Shown one piece after another: positions 1 to 6,703 of a stretch of DNA of 12,087 nucleotides (positions are counted from its first letter, which is position 1; each line of letters begins with the position of its first letter). The notes under the pieces were generated by a model that saw only the letters and a program-made list of their open reading frames with translations, was not told the DNA's origin and made no database searches. The stretch comes from Thermomicrobiaceae bacterium. GTDB taxonomy: Bacteria > Chloroflexota > Chloroflexia > Thermomicrobiales > Thermomicrobiaceae. The position numbers and the translations under genes are program-made. The stretch lies in the NCBI GenBank assembly GCA_007124395.1, contig SLFF01000157.1:1-12087 (forward strand), given 5' to 3'.

Positions 1-806
1 CGACGGCCAAACCCCTCGGTGACGAACACCGAAAACGGCTGGGCATGCTGCAGGTTAGACGAGGCCTGCCGCCAGATAACCATCGACGACGGCTCGGTCT
101 CACCAGTTGTCATGTATCGACGGATCTCGCTGTCACTGATGCTCCCGACAATCACGCCGCGAACACCTTCTTCGATCAAACGCCGAAGCGCCGAAGTCCC
201 GAGCGTCATTCCTGCCAGCACAATCGAACCCCGGAAATCGGCATCGACCATGTCGGCGGTGAACTCCCGGTCAGCGCGGTCTACGGCTACCCGCAACGGC
301 CCGAAGGTGTCCTGCCCGAGTCCGAGCGCGCCAGTGACCCTGCTTCCACCAACACGCAGCCAGACGCCCCGGTGATCGACCACCGAATCGACTTCGCCAT
401 GCACGCAGGCGTAGAGACGCTGTGGATGGCTGATCGGCGTGAGCGTAACCACACCCGTGCTCTCATCGAAATCGGTCATTGTCGAGGCAACGGGAGCCTT
501 GCAGGTCACCGAGCGCAGCCCGCGACGCGCACGGGCAACAGGCTCGCCTTCTTCGAAATCGGTGCCGATCGGCTTGGTCAGGTACCGGGAGACGGTCTCC
601 GGTTCCATTTCCAGCTCGCGGGCAACGTTCACCTGAAGCACCCGCCCCTGGGCAACCAGCGCGGTGGCCAGTTCAGTGGAGGGGTCTACCCGGTCTCCAG
701 GACGTACCTGGACATCGCCATCGCCGCTCAGCATGCGTTCGACATAGAACGACGCATCCCGAACGATAGCTGGCTCATAGATTGCATGCTGTCGATCGGT
801 GGACAT
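1..806 (-). CDS. Barrel-sandwich (RnfC/lipoyl-like) protein, C-terminus cut by window edge
   Basis: The reading frame starts at an ATG at 806 and is still open at base 1, so 268 residues are visible and the C-terminus is missing. Residues 30-50 (DVQVRPGDRVDPSTELA) have the 'V.pGD.V...t.LA' look of a biotin/lipoyl-type barrel-sandwich hybrid fold, but no biotinyl- or lipoyl-lysine motif is visible. A second beta-rich part follows at about 130-175. A glycine-rich alpha/beta part at 190-268 holds 'GVRGVIVGSIS' and ends in 'FVTEGFG'. This layout matches what I recall of a Chloroflexota family found directly after MutL-like proteins; that is family memory, not a search result. The MutL-like gene ends 9 bases upstream, and GGAG lies 3 bases before the ATG, so the two are almost certainly cotranscribed. 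No enzymatic function can be named. A scaffold or cofactor-carrier role is possible but speculative. Confidence 0.8.
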   Translation of the reverse strand, partial: MSTDRQHAIYEPAIVRDASFYVERMLSGDGDVQVRPGDRVDPSTELATALVAQGRVLQVNVARELEMEPETVSRYLTKPIGTDFEEGEPVARARRGLRSVTCKAPVASTMTDFDESTGVVTLTPISHPQRLYACVHGEVDSVVDHRGVWLRVGGSRVTGALGLGQDTFGPLRVAVDRADREFTADMVDADFRGSIVLAGMTLGTSALRRLIEEGVRGVIVGSISDSEIRRYMTTGETEPSSMVIWRQASSNLQHAQPFSVFVTEGFGR

Positions 807-815
807 CCGCTCCGC

Positions 816-2537
816 CTATTCTGTGTCGCCGGAAAATGCACCGGCCCAGCGGTGTAACGCATGGATCCGGGACTCGTTGTCGTTCGGGAGTTCGCACGGT
901 CGGCCACGACCATCCAGGATGATGCCGAACTGCCCACCGTGAATCGCTCGATCGCCATCAAACGTCACCGGCTCTCCCGCCGAATACCGTCCAACGGAAA
1001 TCGCCGATACCGGGGTGATGGTCACCTCGGCCGTCCGGCCCTCGGAAAGTGGCAGACATCGTACTTCTCCCCAGGACAGGGTCAGCTCTCGCCGCTCTCC
1101 ATCATCCTCGACGATCTCAACATCAGCGATCCGGTTACCGAATTGTGCCTGTCCGTTGAGCACGATGCAGGTGCCAAGCGGAGAGAGGAAGTCATTCTCG
1201 ATCACTTCACGCGCATAGTCGGGCTCTCCGGCCGCAATGGCTCCGAGCGAGGCTATGATGCCGTCACGATCCACTGAAAGCATCACCACACCATCCGATG
1301 GCAGGACCTGCAAGGCATCCATGGCAACCAGGACACCAGTGCTTCCAGCGGTTTCGAAGACTTCCCGTCCGAGCACCACCAGCTCGACATCGAGGGTATC
1401 TTCTACCCCGGCTGAGCGCGTAATAACGCCGGTCATCTCCCGAAGTACCGCGCCGGCGATCGCCTGATCGCTGTCACCGTAGATGCGGGCGTTCGGGCGT
1501 AGTGCCCGATTAAGCAACCAGTGGCGAATCTCATCCTCAGTCATCTGTGCAGCTATCCAGCGAGCGATGTACGACGTGGGAATGTTAAGCAGTGATCGGG
1601 CTGCCATCCCGGCATCAATATCGCCCCGGTAAACCGACAGCGCTCCCTGATTGGCAGCGACCTCCAGGAGCGTCCCGGATTGCATGCTCCAGACGGCGAG
1701 TTTTCGACCCATTCGACGATGGAGGAATGCGGCGACGCTCTCTACTCCCTGCATTCGATCGACGAACATCCCGCTAGTGAAGGCCTGCAGAGCCTGTTCG
1801 TCGGGGAGTCGGGAGGCGTACTGTTCACGCAGTTCGGACTCGATTGCACTGGAGATCTCAGTGGTATCGTAGGCTGCCGGATCGATCCCGCTGAGCTCCA
1901 GGGCGTCGTCCAGGACCTCGGCGGCAACCTGTTGCCGCTCTTCATCACCGATGATGATGCCCTGGATCGCCCCGTACCCCGGAGCTGCGCTGGCAATAAC
2001 TTCCAGGGCGCCTCTCCAGTCATCCAGCGAAGATTCTCCGGCGATGAGAATCACGGTGCGCGGCCGGGCATCCCGCAGCCAGGAGTCCATGGCGGCCGGC
2101 GACATCGATGTTCCGGCCCACTTGAAATACTCGCTTGCTTCATGCACCACGGAGATAGTCCGCCGGGCTGCACTGCGAATGAGGTGGGTAATCTCGCCCT
2201 GATCGAGCGAAAGCAACCCGATTCGATTCGGCTCGATCGGAATTCCGGTGACGAACACGCGATCGACACCGTCTCCGTCCGCTCGGGATGGCGCGATGAT
2301 CTGATCGCCTTCCATCAGCCGGCGTCCCGTCTGGTCTTCCAGTTGCCGGATCGCCTGATTGATGCCGACGCTCATCTCAAAGAACGGGGTCCCGGCCGTG
2401 GTTACGGCTTCACCGACATCGACCAGCCTGGCAGCGCCCTCGACGACATCACATAGCACCGCACGCGTAACCGACTGATCGATATCGAGGACCAGCATCG
2501 CGTTTGGAAGTGTCGTCTGTTCTGCGGTATCAATCAT
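816..2537 (-). CDS. MutL-like (glutamate mutase L family) actin-fold protein with degenerate nucleotide motifs
   Basis: This 573-residue protein resembles the MutL family, ASKHA/actin-fold proteins named from the glutamate mutase operon. Residues 15-60 follow the family start (LVLDID..VTRAVLCDVVEG..RLV..GEA.TT). The tail (residues 405-570) carries 'MDALQ', 'LGAIAAGEP', a conserved-looking beta region, and 'GQFGIILDGRGRPCELP', like the 'GLIIDARGRPL' ending of Chloroflexota members. The nucleotide-binding motifs are eroded. The phosphate-1 loop, normally DIGST.T, is DIDQSVT (18-24). The phosphate-2 region, normally D.GG.TTDV, reads SMQSGTLLEV (284-293). The adenosine-side IGSGG motif appears replaced by LGREVFETAGSTG (389-401). 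It may therefore bind nucleotide poorly or not at all. No mutase subunit gene is nearby, so a glutamate mutase role is unlikely. It sits 51 bases after the zinc-ribbon gene and 9 bases before the barrel-sandwich gene. The start has only a weak GGTGAG ribosome site, and Met14 is an alternative. Confidence 0.85.
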   Translation of the reverse strand: MIDTAEQTTLPNAMLVLDIDQSVTRAVLCDVVEGAARLVDVGEAVTTAGTPFFEMSVGINQAIRQLEDQTGRRLMEGDQIIAPSRADGDGVDRVFVTGIPIEPNRIGLLSLDQGEITHLIRSAARRTISVVHEASEYFKWAGTSMSPAAMDSWLRDARPRTVILIAGESSLDDWRGALEVIASAAPGYGAIQGIIIGDEERQQVAAEVLDDALELSGIDPAAYDTTEISSAIESELREQYASRLPDEQALQAFTSGMFVDRMQGVESVAAFLHRRMGRKLAVWSMQSGTLLEVAANQGALSVYRGDIDAGMAARSLLNIPTSYIARWIAAQMTEDEIRHWLLNRALRPNARIYGDSDQAIAGAVLREMTGVITRSAGVEDTLDVELVVLGREVFETAGSTGVLVAMDALQVLPSDGVVMLSVDRDGIIASLGAIAAGEPDYAREVIENDFLSPLGTCIVLNGQAQFGNRIADVEIVEDDGERRELTLSWGEVRCLPLSEGRTAEVTITPVSAISVGRYSAGEPVTFDGDRAIHGGQFGIILDGRGRPCELPNDNESRIHALHRWAGAFSGDTE

Positions 2538-2588
2538 CGACTCACCGGTGACTTTCCGTGCATGAGTAGTTCGGCGCCGATCGTTCGA

Positions 2589-3572
2589 TCAGATTCCCTG
2601 AATGAATACGTAGGCCAGCATCAATGCCACGATTATAAGGAGCACGAGAATGGCGATCCTGGCAATCAGCTTGCCCCGGCCCGCACCCGACCCCTCAGCA
2701 GCTTCCTCGCCATCGTGTGACACGGCAAACTGGCGGGTCGCTTCGTCGTCCGGATCCAGCTCAACCGGATCAGCATCCCAGATGCTTCGGGATTGGGCGT
2801 CCCCCGGCGTAACCCCGGCGACAGCGTCCAGCGGGAGAAACTCCTGCCGGGCCGAATTCACCTGTGACTGATCGACCTGCCTGCCCTGTGCAAGCCAGGC
2901 GCGACTGACGACTGGAACATCATGAAGATTTGCTACAGCTCGCGAACGATCTGGAGCTGCGCTAGCTGAAGTCGCAGGTGCGCCCGAACGGGACGACGTC
3001 TGACCCGCTGATGATACTGGAGTCGCAGCGTTGCTGGCCTCATCCTCATCCGCATCTTCACTCAGCTCTTTCAGCCAGTCCGGCAGGTCATCATCGGTGA
3101 CCAGAGAAAATTGGTCTGCTGGCTGATGATCGAGCCCCTGGGACTGATTGTCGTCGACCGGAGGTGGTGGCGTTGCCGATGATGCCCCAGAGCCAGACCA
3201 TGATGGCGTCGAGGGCGGATCCTGCAACCAATCGGGGAGATCGTGCGGCGACGGTTGATCCGGAACTGAAGTTCGCGGTGGCGTGGTGTCCTCCAAAGGC
3301 GCCATTCCCTGGAGCCAGTCTGGCAGATCATCCAGCTGAATGTCATCGATGTTGAGTTCACCAAAATCGTCTGCGGCATCATAAACATCGGAAGATCCAC
3401 CGCCATTACTGGCGGCTGCTCCGCAGGACGTGCAGAATCGATCGTGATCGCCCAGCGATGCACCACACTGCCCGCAAGTTCGAGCTCCGGCAGAGATCAG
3501 CAGCGGCGCACCACACGTCTCGCAGTGTCCGGCTTCTTCGCTATTGGATGTGCCACACTGACTGCAATACAT
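2589..3572 (-). CDS. Double zinc-ribbon protein with PDWL repeats and C-terminal membrane anchor
   Basis: The 327-residue protein starts with two treble-clef-like zinc ribbons: Cys3, 6, 17, 20 and Cys33, 36, 47, 50, each CxxC...CxxCG. Residues 60-300 are acidic, Ser/Pro/Ala-rich and probably disordered. In this stretch the linear motif DLPDWL(Q/K) occurs three times (residues 82-88, 111-117, 162-168), and a looser copy, DVPVVSRAWLAQG, lies at 218-230. A basic stretch (GRGKLIAR) and one strongly hydrophobic segment (about 303-323) close the protein, with only four residues after it. This is a tail-anchor layout, with the zinc ribbons and PDWL motifs on the cytoplasmic side. No signal peptide is seen. 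The start is supported by GGAGG five bases upstream of the ATG (3578-3582). I know of similar zinc-ribbon/PDWL proteins in Chloroflexota but of no defined function. The repeated motif suggests docking of a multivalent partner. It is first in the run with the MutL-like and barrel-sandwich genes. Confidence 0.85.
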   Translation of the reverse strand: MYCSQCGTSNSEEAGHCETCGAPLLISAGARTCGQCGASLGDHDRFCTSCGAAASNGGGSSDVYDAADDFGELNIDDIQLDDLPDWLQGMAPLEDTTPPRTSVPDQPSPHDLPDWLQDPPSTPSWSGSGASSATPPPPVDDNQSQGLDHQPADQFSLVTDDDLPDWLKELSEDADEDEASNAATPVSSAGQTSSRSGAPATSASAAPDRSRAVANLHDVPVVSRAWLAQGRQVDQSQVNSARQEFLPLDAVAGVTPGDAQSRSIWDADPVELDPDDEATRQFAVSHDGEEAAEGSGAGRGKLIARIAILVLLIIVALMLAYVFIQGI

Positions 3573-3720
3573 GCGGGCCTCCGGCTAGTCTCGTCTGGCA
3601 GTGTCCGGACAGGGAACCAGCGTAACAGAACTTTTCTCCGCCGGCGCGCGTTGATGTCCGATGTGAAAGTCTAACACTGCATCCTGCTTCCGGATTAGCC
3701 CAGAAGTCCTGTCCATCGAA

Positions 3721-3744
3721 TCTGCGAACGTACGCAGAAGTATA
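3721..3744 (-). promoter_or_regulatory. Candidate -10 box abutting an 18-bp palindrome upstream of the zinc-ribbon gene
   Basis: The 177-bp gap between dtd and the zinc-ribbon gene (3573-3750) contains TCTGCG-AACGTA-CGCAGA at 3721-3738. This is an imperfect palindrome with perfect 6-bp arms and a palindromic ACGT centre. On the minus strand it directly follows TATACT (3739-3744), a 5/6 match to a sigma70 -10 box, so a transcript would start inside the palindrome. That is a usual place for a repressor site. No good -35 box is visible at the right distance and no T-tract follows, so it does not look like a terminator for dtd. A perfect 10-bp palindrome, TGTCCGGACA, lies nearer the gene at 3602-3611. 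I see no other genes or RNA signals in this gap. Confidence 0.35.
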
Positions 3745-3750
3745 CGCAAG

Positions 3751-4209
3751 CTATGCTGAACCGCGCAGATCAGCCGTATCCAGCCAGATCGTGACCGGCC
3801 CGTCGTTGATCAGACTCACATCCATATGTGCCTGGAACTGGCCCCGGGAGACCGTGAGTCCTTCAGCTTCCAGCCTGACGGCAAGCTCTTCGACCAACGG
3901 TGACGCAACGTCTGGGTGCGCAGCGTCGATGAAACTCGGACGCCGTCCCTTTCGGGCATTCCCGTAGAGCGTGAACTGAGAGACGACGAGTGCCGACAGG
4001 TTCTGATCAACTGCGGACTGATTCAGTTTGCCATCCTCATCTTCGAATATCCGGAGATTGGCAATCTTCCCAGCCAGATATGCCGCGTCATCGGCCGTGT
4101 CGTCGTGCGTCACGCCAACCAGCAGCAATACGCCCTGGCCGATCTCACCAACGGTCTCGCCTTCGACCACGACTCGTGCTTCATGTACCCGCTGAATCAG
4201 AACCCGCAT
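3751..4209 (-). CDS. dtd: D-aminoacyl-tRNA deacylase
   Basis: Dtd hydrolyses D-amino acids (and glycine mischarged on tRNA-Ala) from tRNA in the cytoplasm, a chiral proofreading step in translation. The 152-residue length is close to the usual 145. The family signatures are intact. The N-terminus is MRVLIQRV. SQFTLYG lies at 77-83, followed by KGRRPSF (87-93). NDGPVT lies at 135-140 and contains the cross-subunit Gly-cisPro pair (G137-P138). It follows ispF after 29 bases, and a purine-rich stretch (GGAGAGGG / AAGG) precedes the ATG, so it is probably the last gene of the PHP-yacL-ispD-ispF-dtd run. It ends at TAG; no intrinsic terminator follows directly, so some read-through into the zinc-ribbon gene is possible. 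Confidence 0.96.
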   Translation of the reverse strand: MRVLIQRVHEARVVVEGETVGEIGQGVLLLVGVTHDDTADDAAYLAGKIANLRIFEDEDGKLNQSAVDQNLSALVVSQFTLYGNARKGRRPSFIDAAHPDVASPLVEELAVRLEAEGLTVSRGQFQAHMDVSLINDGPVTIWLDTADLRGSA

Positions 4210-4238
4210 AAACCTTCATCCCTCTCCTGCGCGCCTCG

Positions 4239-4727
4239 TTATGTCACGTTCGATACCTCAGCCATCAGGCTCGCCGTCGCCATTGCGGCGATGCCTTCCT
4301 CCCGGCCGACAAATCCCAGCCGCTCGGTTGTCGTTGCTTTGACATTGATCGAATCGGGAGAAACCCCGAGCAATGTGCCGATTCGCTCGCGCATCTCACT
4401 CCGATGCGGGCCAATCTTCGGTGCCTCAGCCATGATCACCAGGTCAACGTTCACCAGTTTCCAACCTGGACCAATAATCTGCAGCGCTCGCTGGAGCAGT
4501 TCGCCGCTGTCCGCATCTCGCCACTGATCATCATCGGGCGGGAAATGCTCCCCGATATCTCCCATCCCGGCTGCACCCAGTATCGCATCGGTGATGGCGT
4601 GCAGCGCGACATCAGCATCGGAATGCCCATCCAGACCGAGGTGATGAGGGATCTCGATCCCCCCGATAATCAAACGACGATCCGGCGCAAAGCGATGAAC
4701 ATCGAATCCGATCCCAACCCGATTCAT
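4239..4727 (-). CDS. ispF: 2-C-methyl-D-erythritol 2,4-cyclodiphosphate synthase
   Basis: IspF converts 4-diphosphocytidyl-2-C-methylerythritol 2-phosphate to the 2,4-cyclodiphosphate with release of CMP, the fifth step of the MEP isoprenoid pathway. It acts as a metal-dependent trimer. The 162 residues match the usual size. The metal ligands are visible in GFDVHRF (D9, H11) and GHSDADVALHAITDA (H43). GMGDIGEHFP lies at 54-63, and the CDP-binding ATTTERLGFVGR segment at 131-142. Its ATG overlaps the ispD stop in ATGA (4724-4727), which indicates translational coupling to the enzyme two steps earlier in the pathway. No missing key residue was seen. Confidence 0.97.
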   Translation of the reverse strand: MNRVGIGFDVHRFAPDRRLIIGGIEIPHHLGLDGHSDADVALHAITDAILGAAGMGDIGEHFPPDDDQWRDADSGELLQRALQIIGPGWKLVNVDLVIMAEAPKIGPHRSEMRERIGTLLGVSPDSINVKATTTERLGFVGREEGIAAMATASLMAEVSNVT

Positions 4728-5410
4728 AATGTCGCATCCCTGCTCGCCAGAAGCGCCTCAGCCACGATCGCATCGATCGCCGTGGTCACCTTCAGATTCT
4801 CAGGTGCGCCGGGGATCGTTCGGACATCATAACCCGCCGACTCCAGAATCGATGCCTCGTCCGTCGCCTCCCGATCAGAAGGCCACTGCTGATAGGCATG
4901 GAGGAGCCATTCGCGGCGAAATACCTGGGGGGTTTGCACCGAAACGAGCAGATTCCGGTCAACCGTCTCGGAAACCAGATCACCGTCGACACGCTTGATC
5001 GTATCGGTAACCGGTGTCGCGGAGATCACCGCACCGAACGAGTCGGCCGCGTCAATCGACGACCGGACGAGCTCTGGCGTCACCAGTGGGCGAGCTGCAT
5101 CATGAATCAGCACGAGGGCACATTCCGGGGTCAATGCGTCTACCCCTGCACGCACAGAATCCATCCGGGCAGCACCACCCCGGGTTGCCGATACAGGGAT
5201 CGGCGCGTCAATTCCGGCGATGATTTCTGCGATGGTCTGCTGGTTGTCTTCGTTGTCCACGACGACGATTTCGGAGAGCGCATTCGCCGAGATGAGGGCT
5301 TCGATCGTCCAGGTCAGCAACGGTTTACCGGCGATCTCGATCACGGTTTTGTCGGCACTGCCAAACCGCCTGGCCCGTCCAGCTGCCGGAATAACTGCTC
5401 CACATGTCAT
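4724..5410 (-). CDS. ispD: 2-C-methyl-D-erythritol 4-phosphate cytidylyltransferase
   Basis: IspD joins CTP and 2-C-methylerythritol 4-phosphate to form the CDP-methylerythritol intermediate, the third step of the MEP pathway. The 228-residue protein has the Rossmann-like nucleotidyltransferase start AVIPAAGRARRFG (5-17). K21 follows, in the position of the CTP-binding lysine; the context is ADKT rather than the classical PKQ, a variant that occurs in the family. Other signatures are GGAARMDSVRAG (78-89), HDAARPLV (103-110), QTPQVFRR (159-166), ATDEASILE (182-190) and the ENLKVTT segment (204-210). Both ends overlap neighbours by ATGA: the start with the yacL-like stop and the stop with the ispF start. 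Expression of the three is probably coupled. Confidence 0.97.
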   Translation of the reverse strand: MTCGAVIPAAGRARRFGSADKTVIEIAGKPLLTWTIEALISANALSEIVVVDNEDNQQTIAEIIAGIDAPIPVSATRGGAARMDSVRAGVDALTPECALVLIHDAARPLVTPELVRSSIDAADSFGAVISATPVTDTIKRVDGDLVSETVDRNLLVSVQTPQVFRREWLLHAYQQWPSDREATDEASILESAGYDVRTIPGAPENLKVTTAIDAIVAEALLASRDATL

Positions 5411-6669
5411 GAGTCAGATGCCATCCGGGCGAACATCATTCGGCCGCTGCTAGTCTGCAATGTCCGGGTGATGACAATTCGGACTTCCGAGCCAACGTGC
5501 GGCTCACCGCCGTCCACCACGACCATCGTACCGTCATCGAGGAAGCCAACGCCTTGCTCGTATTCACGGCCCTTCTGCACCAGCTTCAACTCAGTCTCGT
5601 CGCCAACGGCCAGTGCCGGACGCATCAACTCGGCCAGCTGATGAAGGTTGAGCACCTGCACATCCTGAAGGGCGGCCACCCGTTCCAGATTGGTATCGCC
5701 TGACAGGACCGGGATATCGAGTGTTCTGGCCACGTTGACCAGTTGAGAATCGACGTCCGGCCCCTCCGCATCGATCTGCTTGACGTCAACGGTTATGGTC
5801 GGGTTTGCGCGCATCTCCTCCAGCGCCTGCAAGCCACGGGTGCCGCGGGTTCGCCGGGAATAGTCGTCAGAATCGGCTACCAGTTGCAACTCATGCAGGA
5901 CGAAACTCGGTACAACGAATGCAAATGGCAGGAACCCGCTGGCCGCAAGTCCCCGGACACGTCCATCGATGATCGCGCTGGTATCCAGCAGAACTCTTGG
6001 AGCAACGGTCTCCGTCACCGTCTGGAGCGGAGCCGGTTCGCTGTCTGCAGTCCCCTGCGGTGGTGATGGATCCTGCGGCCCTTCGGATGACACCGCGTGG
6101 GCCACACGGCGAAAGCCAACAAGCTCCATGAGTTCGCGCTTTTTGATCAATGCCGAAAGCACGGCGACGGAACAGATCACCAGCATCACCACCATGGGCA
6201 GGTACTGGCCAAACGGGCTGGGCAGCATCGAGAGCGGAAACGCCAGCAACGTCGATACCAGCCCACCAATGAGCAGGCCTGTCGCCCCGGCAATCAGATC
6301 ACCAGCTTCGACCCGACGAACACCGTGCGCCAGTCTCGACATCGCGCCAATAGTGAGATACGGCGTTAGCAGGAAGAAAAGCGCCCCGAGCGAGGCCGAA
6401 ATCATCAGCGGGAATCCGGTGGTGTCGGCACTCGTTTCGTCTGGTACCAGTGCTATCCCGATCTGCCAGCCAAGGTAGATACCGATAATCAAACCGACAT
6501 AGCGGAGTACACGGCCCCATGCCGTGTTGGCCTGTCGGGCTCGGACCTCCCGTGGGGAAAGCGAGCGGTCATCGGATTCCTGTGCGGTCTGAAGCATGCC
6601 GATCAGTGCCATTTCAACGCCCGTGGGAACAAGCAGATGCGAGACTTGATGTCTCCAATAGTATCGCAT
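5407..6669 (-). CDS. yacL: YacL-like membrane PIN-TRAM protein (putative ribonuclease)
   Basis: The longest frame encodes 420 residues. About four hydrophobic membrane segments lie at roughly 56-75, 86-110, 124-148 and 156-174, followed by a Pro/Gln-rich linker (195-222). A PIN nuclease domain (about 225-345) and a TRAM domain (about 350-415) follow. PIN acidic residues are visible: D229 in LLDTSAIIDGR, E260 in VLHELQ, D305/D307 and D325 in LSGDTNLERVA. This is the Bacillus YacL architecture, and yacL-ispD-ispF is a conserved order in Gram-positive genomes. Its RNA target is not established. The start is uncertain. The ATG at 6669 has AGGA directly against it, too close to serve as a ribosome site, and lies in an inverted repeat. 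ATGs at 6612 (Met20) and 6597 (Met25) are plausible alternatives and would lose no domain. The gene begins 34 bases after the PHP gene. Confidence 0.92.
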   Translation of the reverse strand: MRYYWRHQVSHLLVPTGVEMALIGMLQTAQESDDRSLSPREVRARQANTAWGRVLRYVGLIIGIYLGWQIGIALVPDETSADTTGFPLMISASLGALFFLLTPYLTIGAMSRLAHGVRRVEAGDLIAGATGLLIGGLVSTLLAFPLSMLPSPFGQYLPMVVMLVICSVAVLSALIKKRELMELVGFRRVAHAVSSEGPQDPSPPQGTADSEPAPLQTVTETVAPRVLLDTSAIIDGRVRGLAASGFLPFAFVVPSFVLHELQLVADSDDYSRRTRGTRGLQALEEMRANPTITVDVKQIDAEGPDVDSQLVNVARTLDIPVLSGDTNLERVAALQDVQVLNLHQLAELMRPALAVGDETELKLVQKGREYEQGVGFLDDGTMVVVDGGEPHVGSEVRIVITRTLQTSSGRMMFARMASDS

Positions 6670-6686
6670 TCCTGAATTCGCGATAC
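6661..6686 (-). repeat. Inverted repeat spanning the upstream yacL-like start
   Basis: GTATCGC (6661-6667) and GCGATAC (6680-6686) are perfect 7-base arms around a 12-base spacer. On the minus-strand RNA they form a hairpin whose loop holds the AGGA and most of the ATG at 6669. It lies between the PHP stop (6704) and the yacL-like gene. It could control translation, be a protein-binding site, or be chance. It also argues that the functional start may be downstream. Confidence 0.5.
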
Positions 6687-6703
6687 CCGATCAGAGACCT
6701 GTA

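Noticed and set aside
45..857. 270-codon plus-strand open frame
   Set aside because: It is antisense to the barrel-sandwich gene, whose minus-strand frame has family-like motifs and a ribosome site. The plus-strand product is low-complexity Arg/Pro/His-rich with no recognisable domain.
1680..2456. 258-codon plus-strand open frame
   Set aside because: It lies wholly antisense within the MutL-like gene; stop-poor antisense frames are expected at this base composition.
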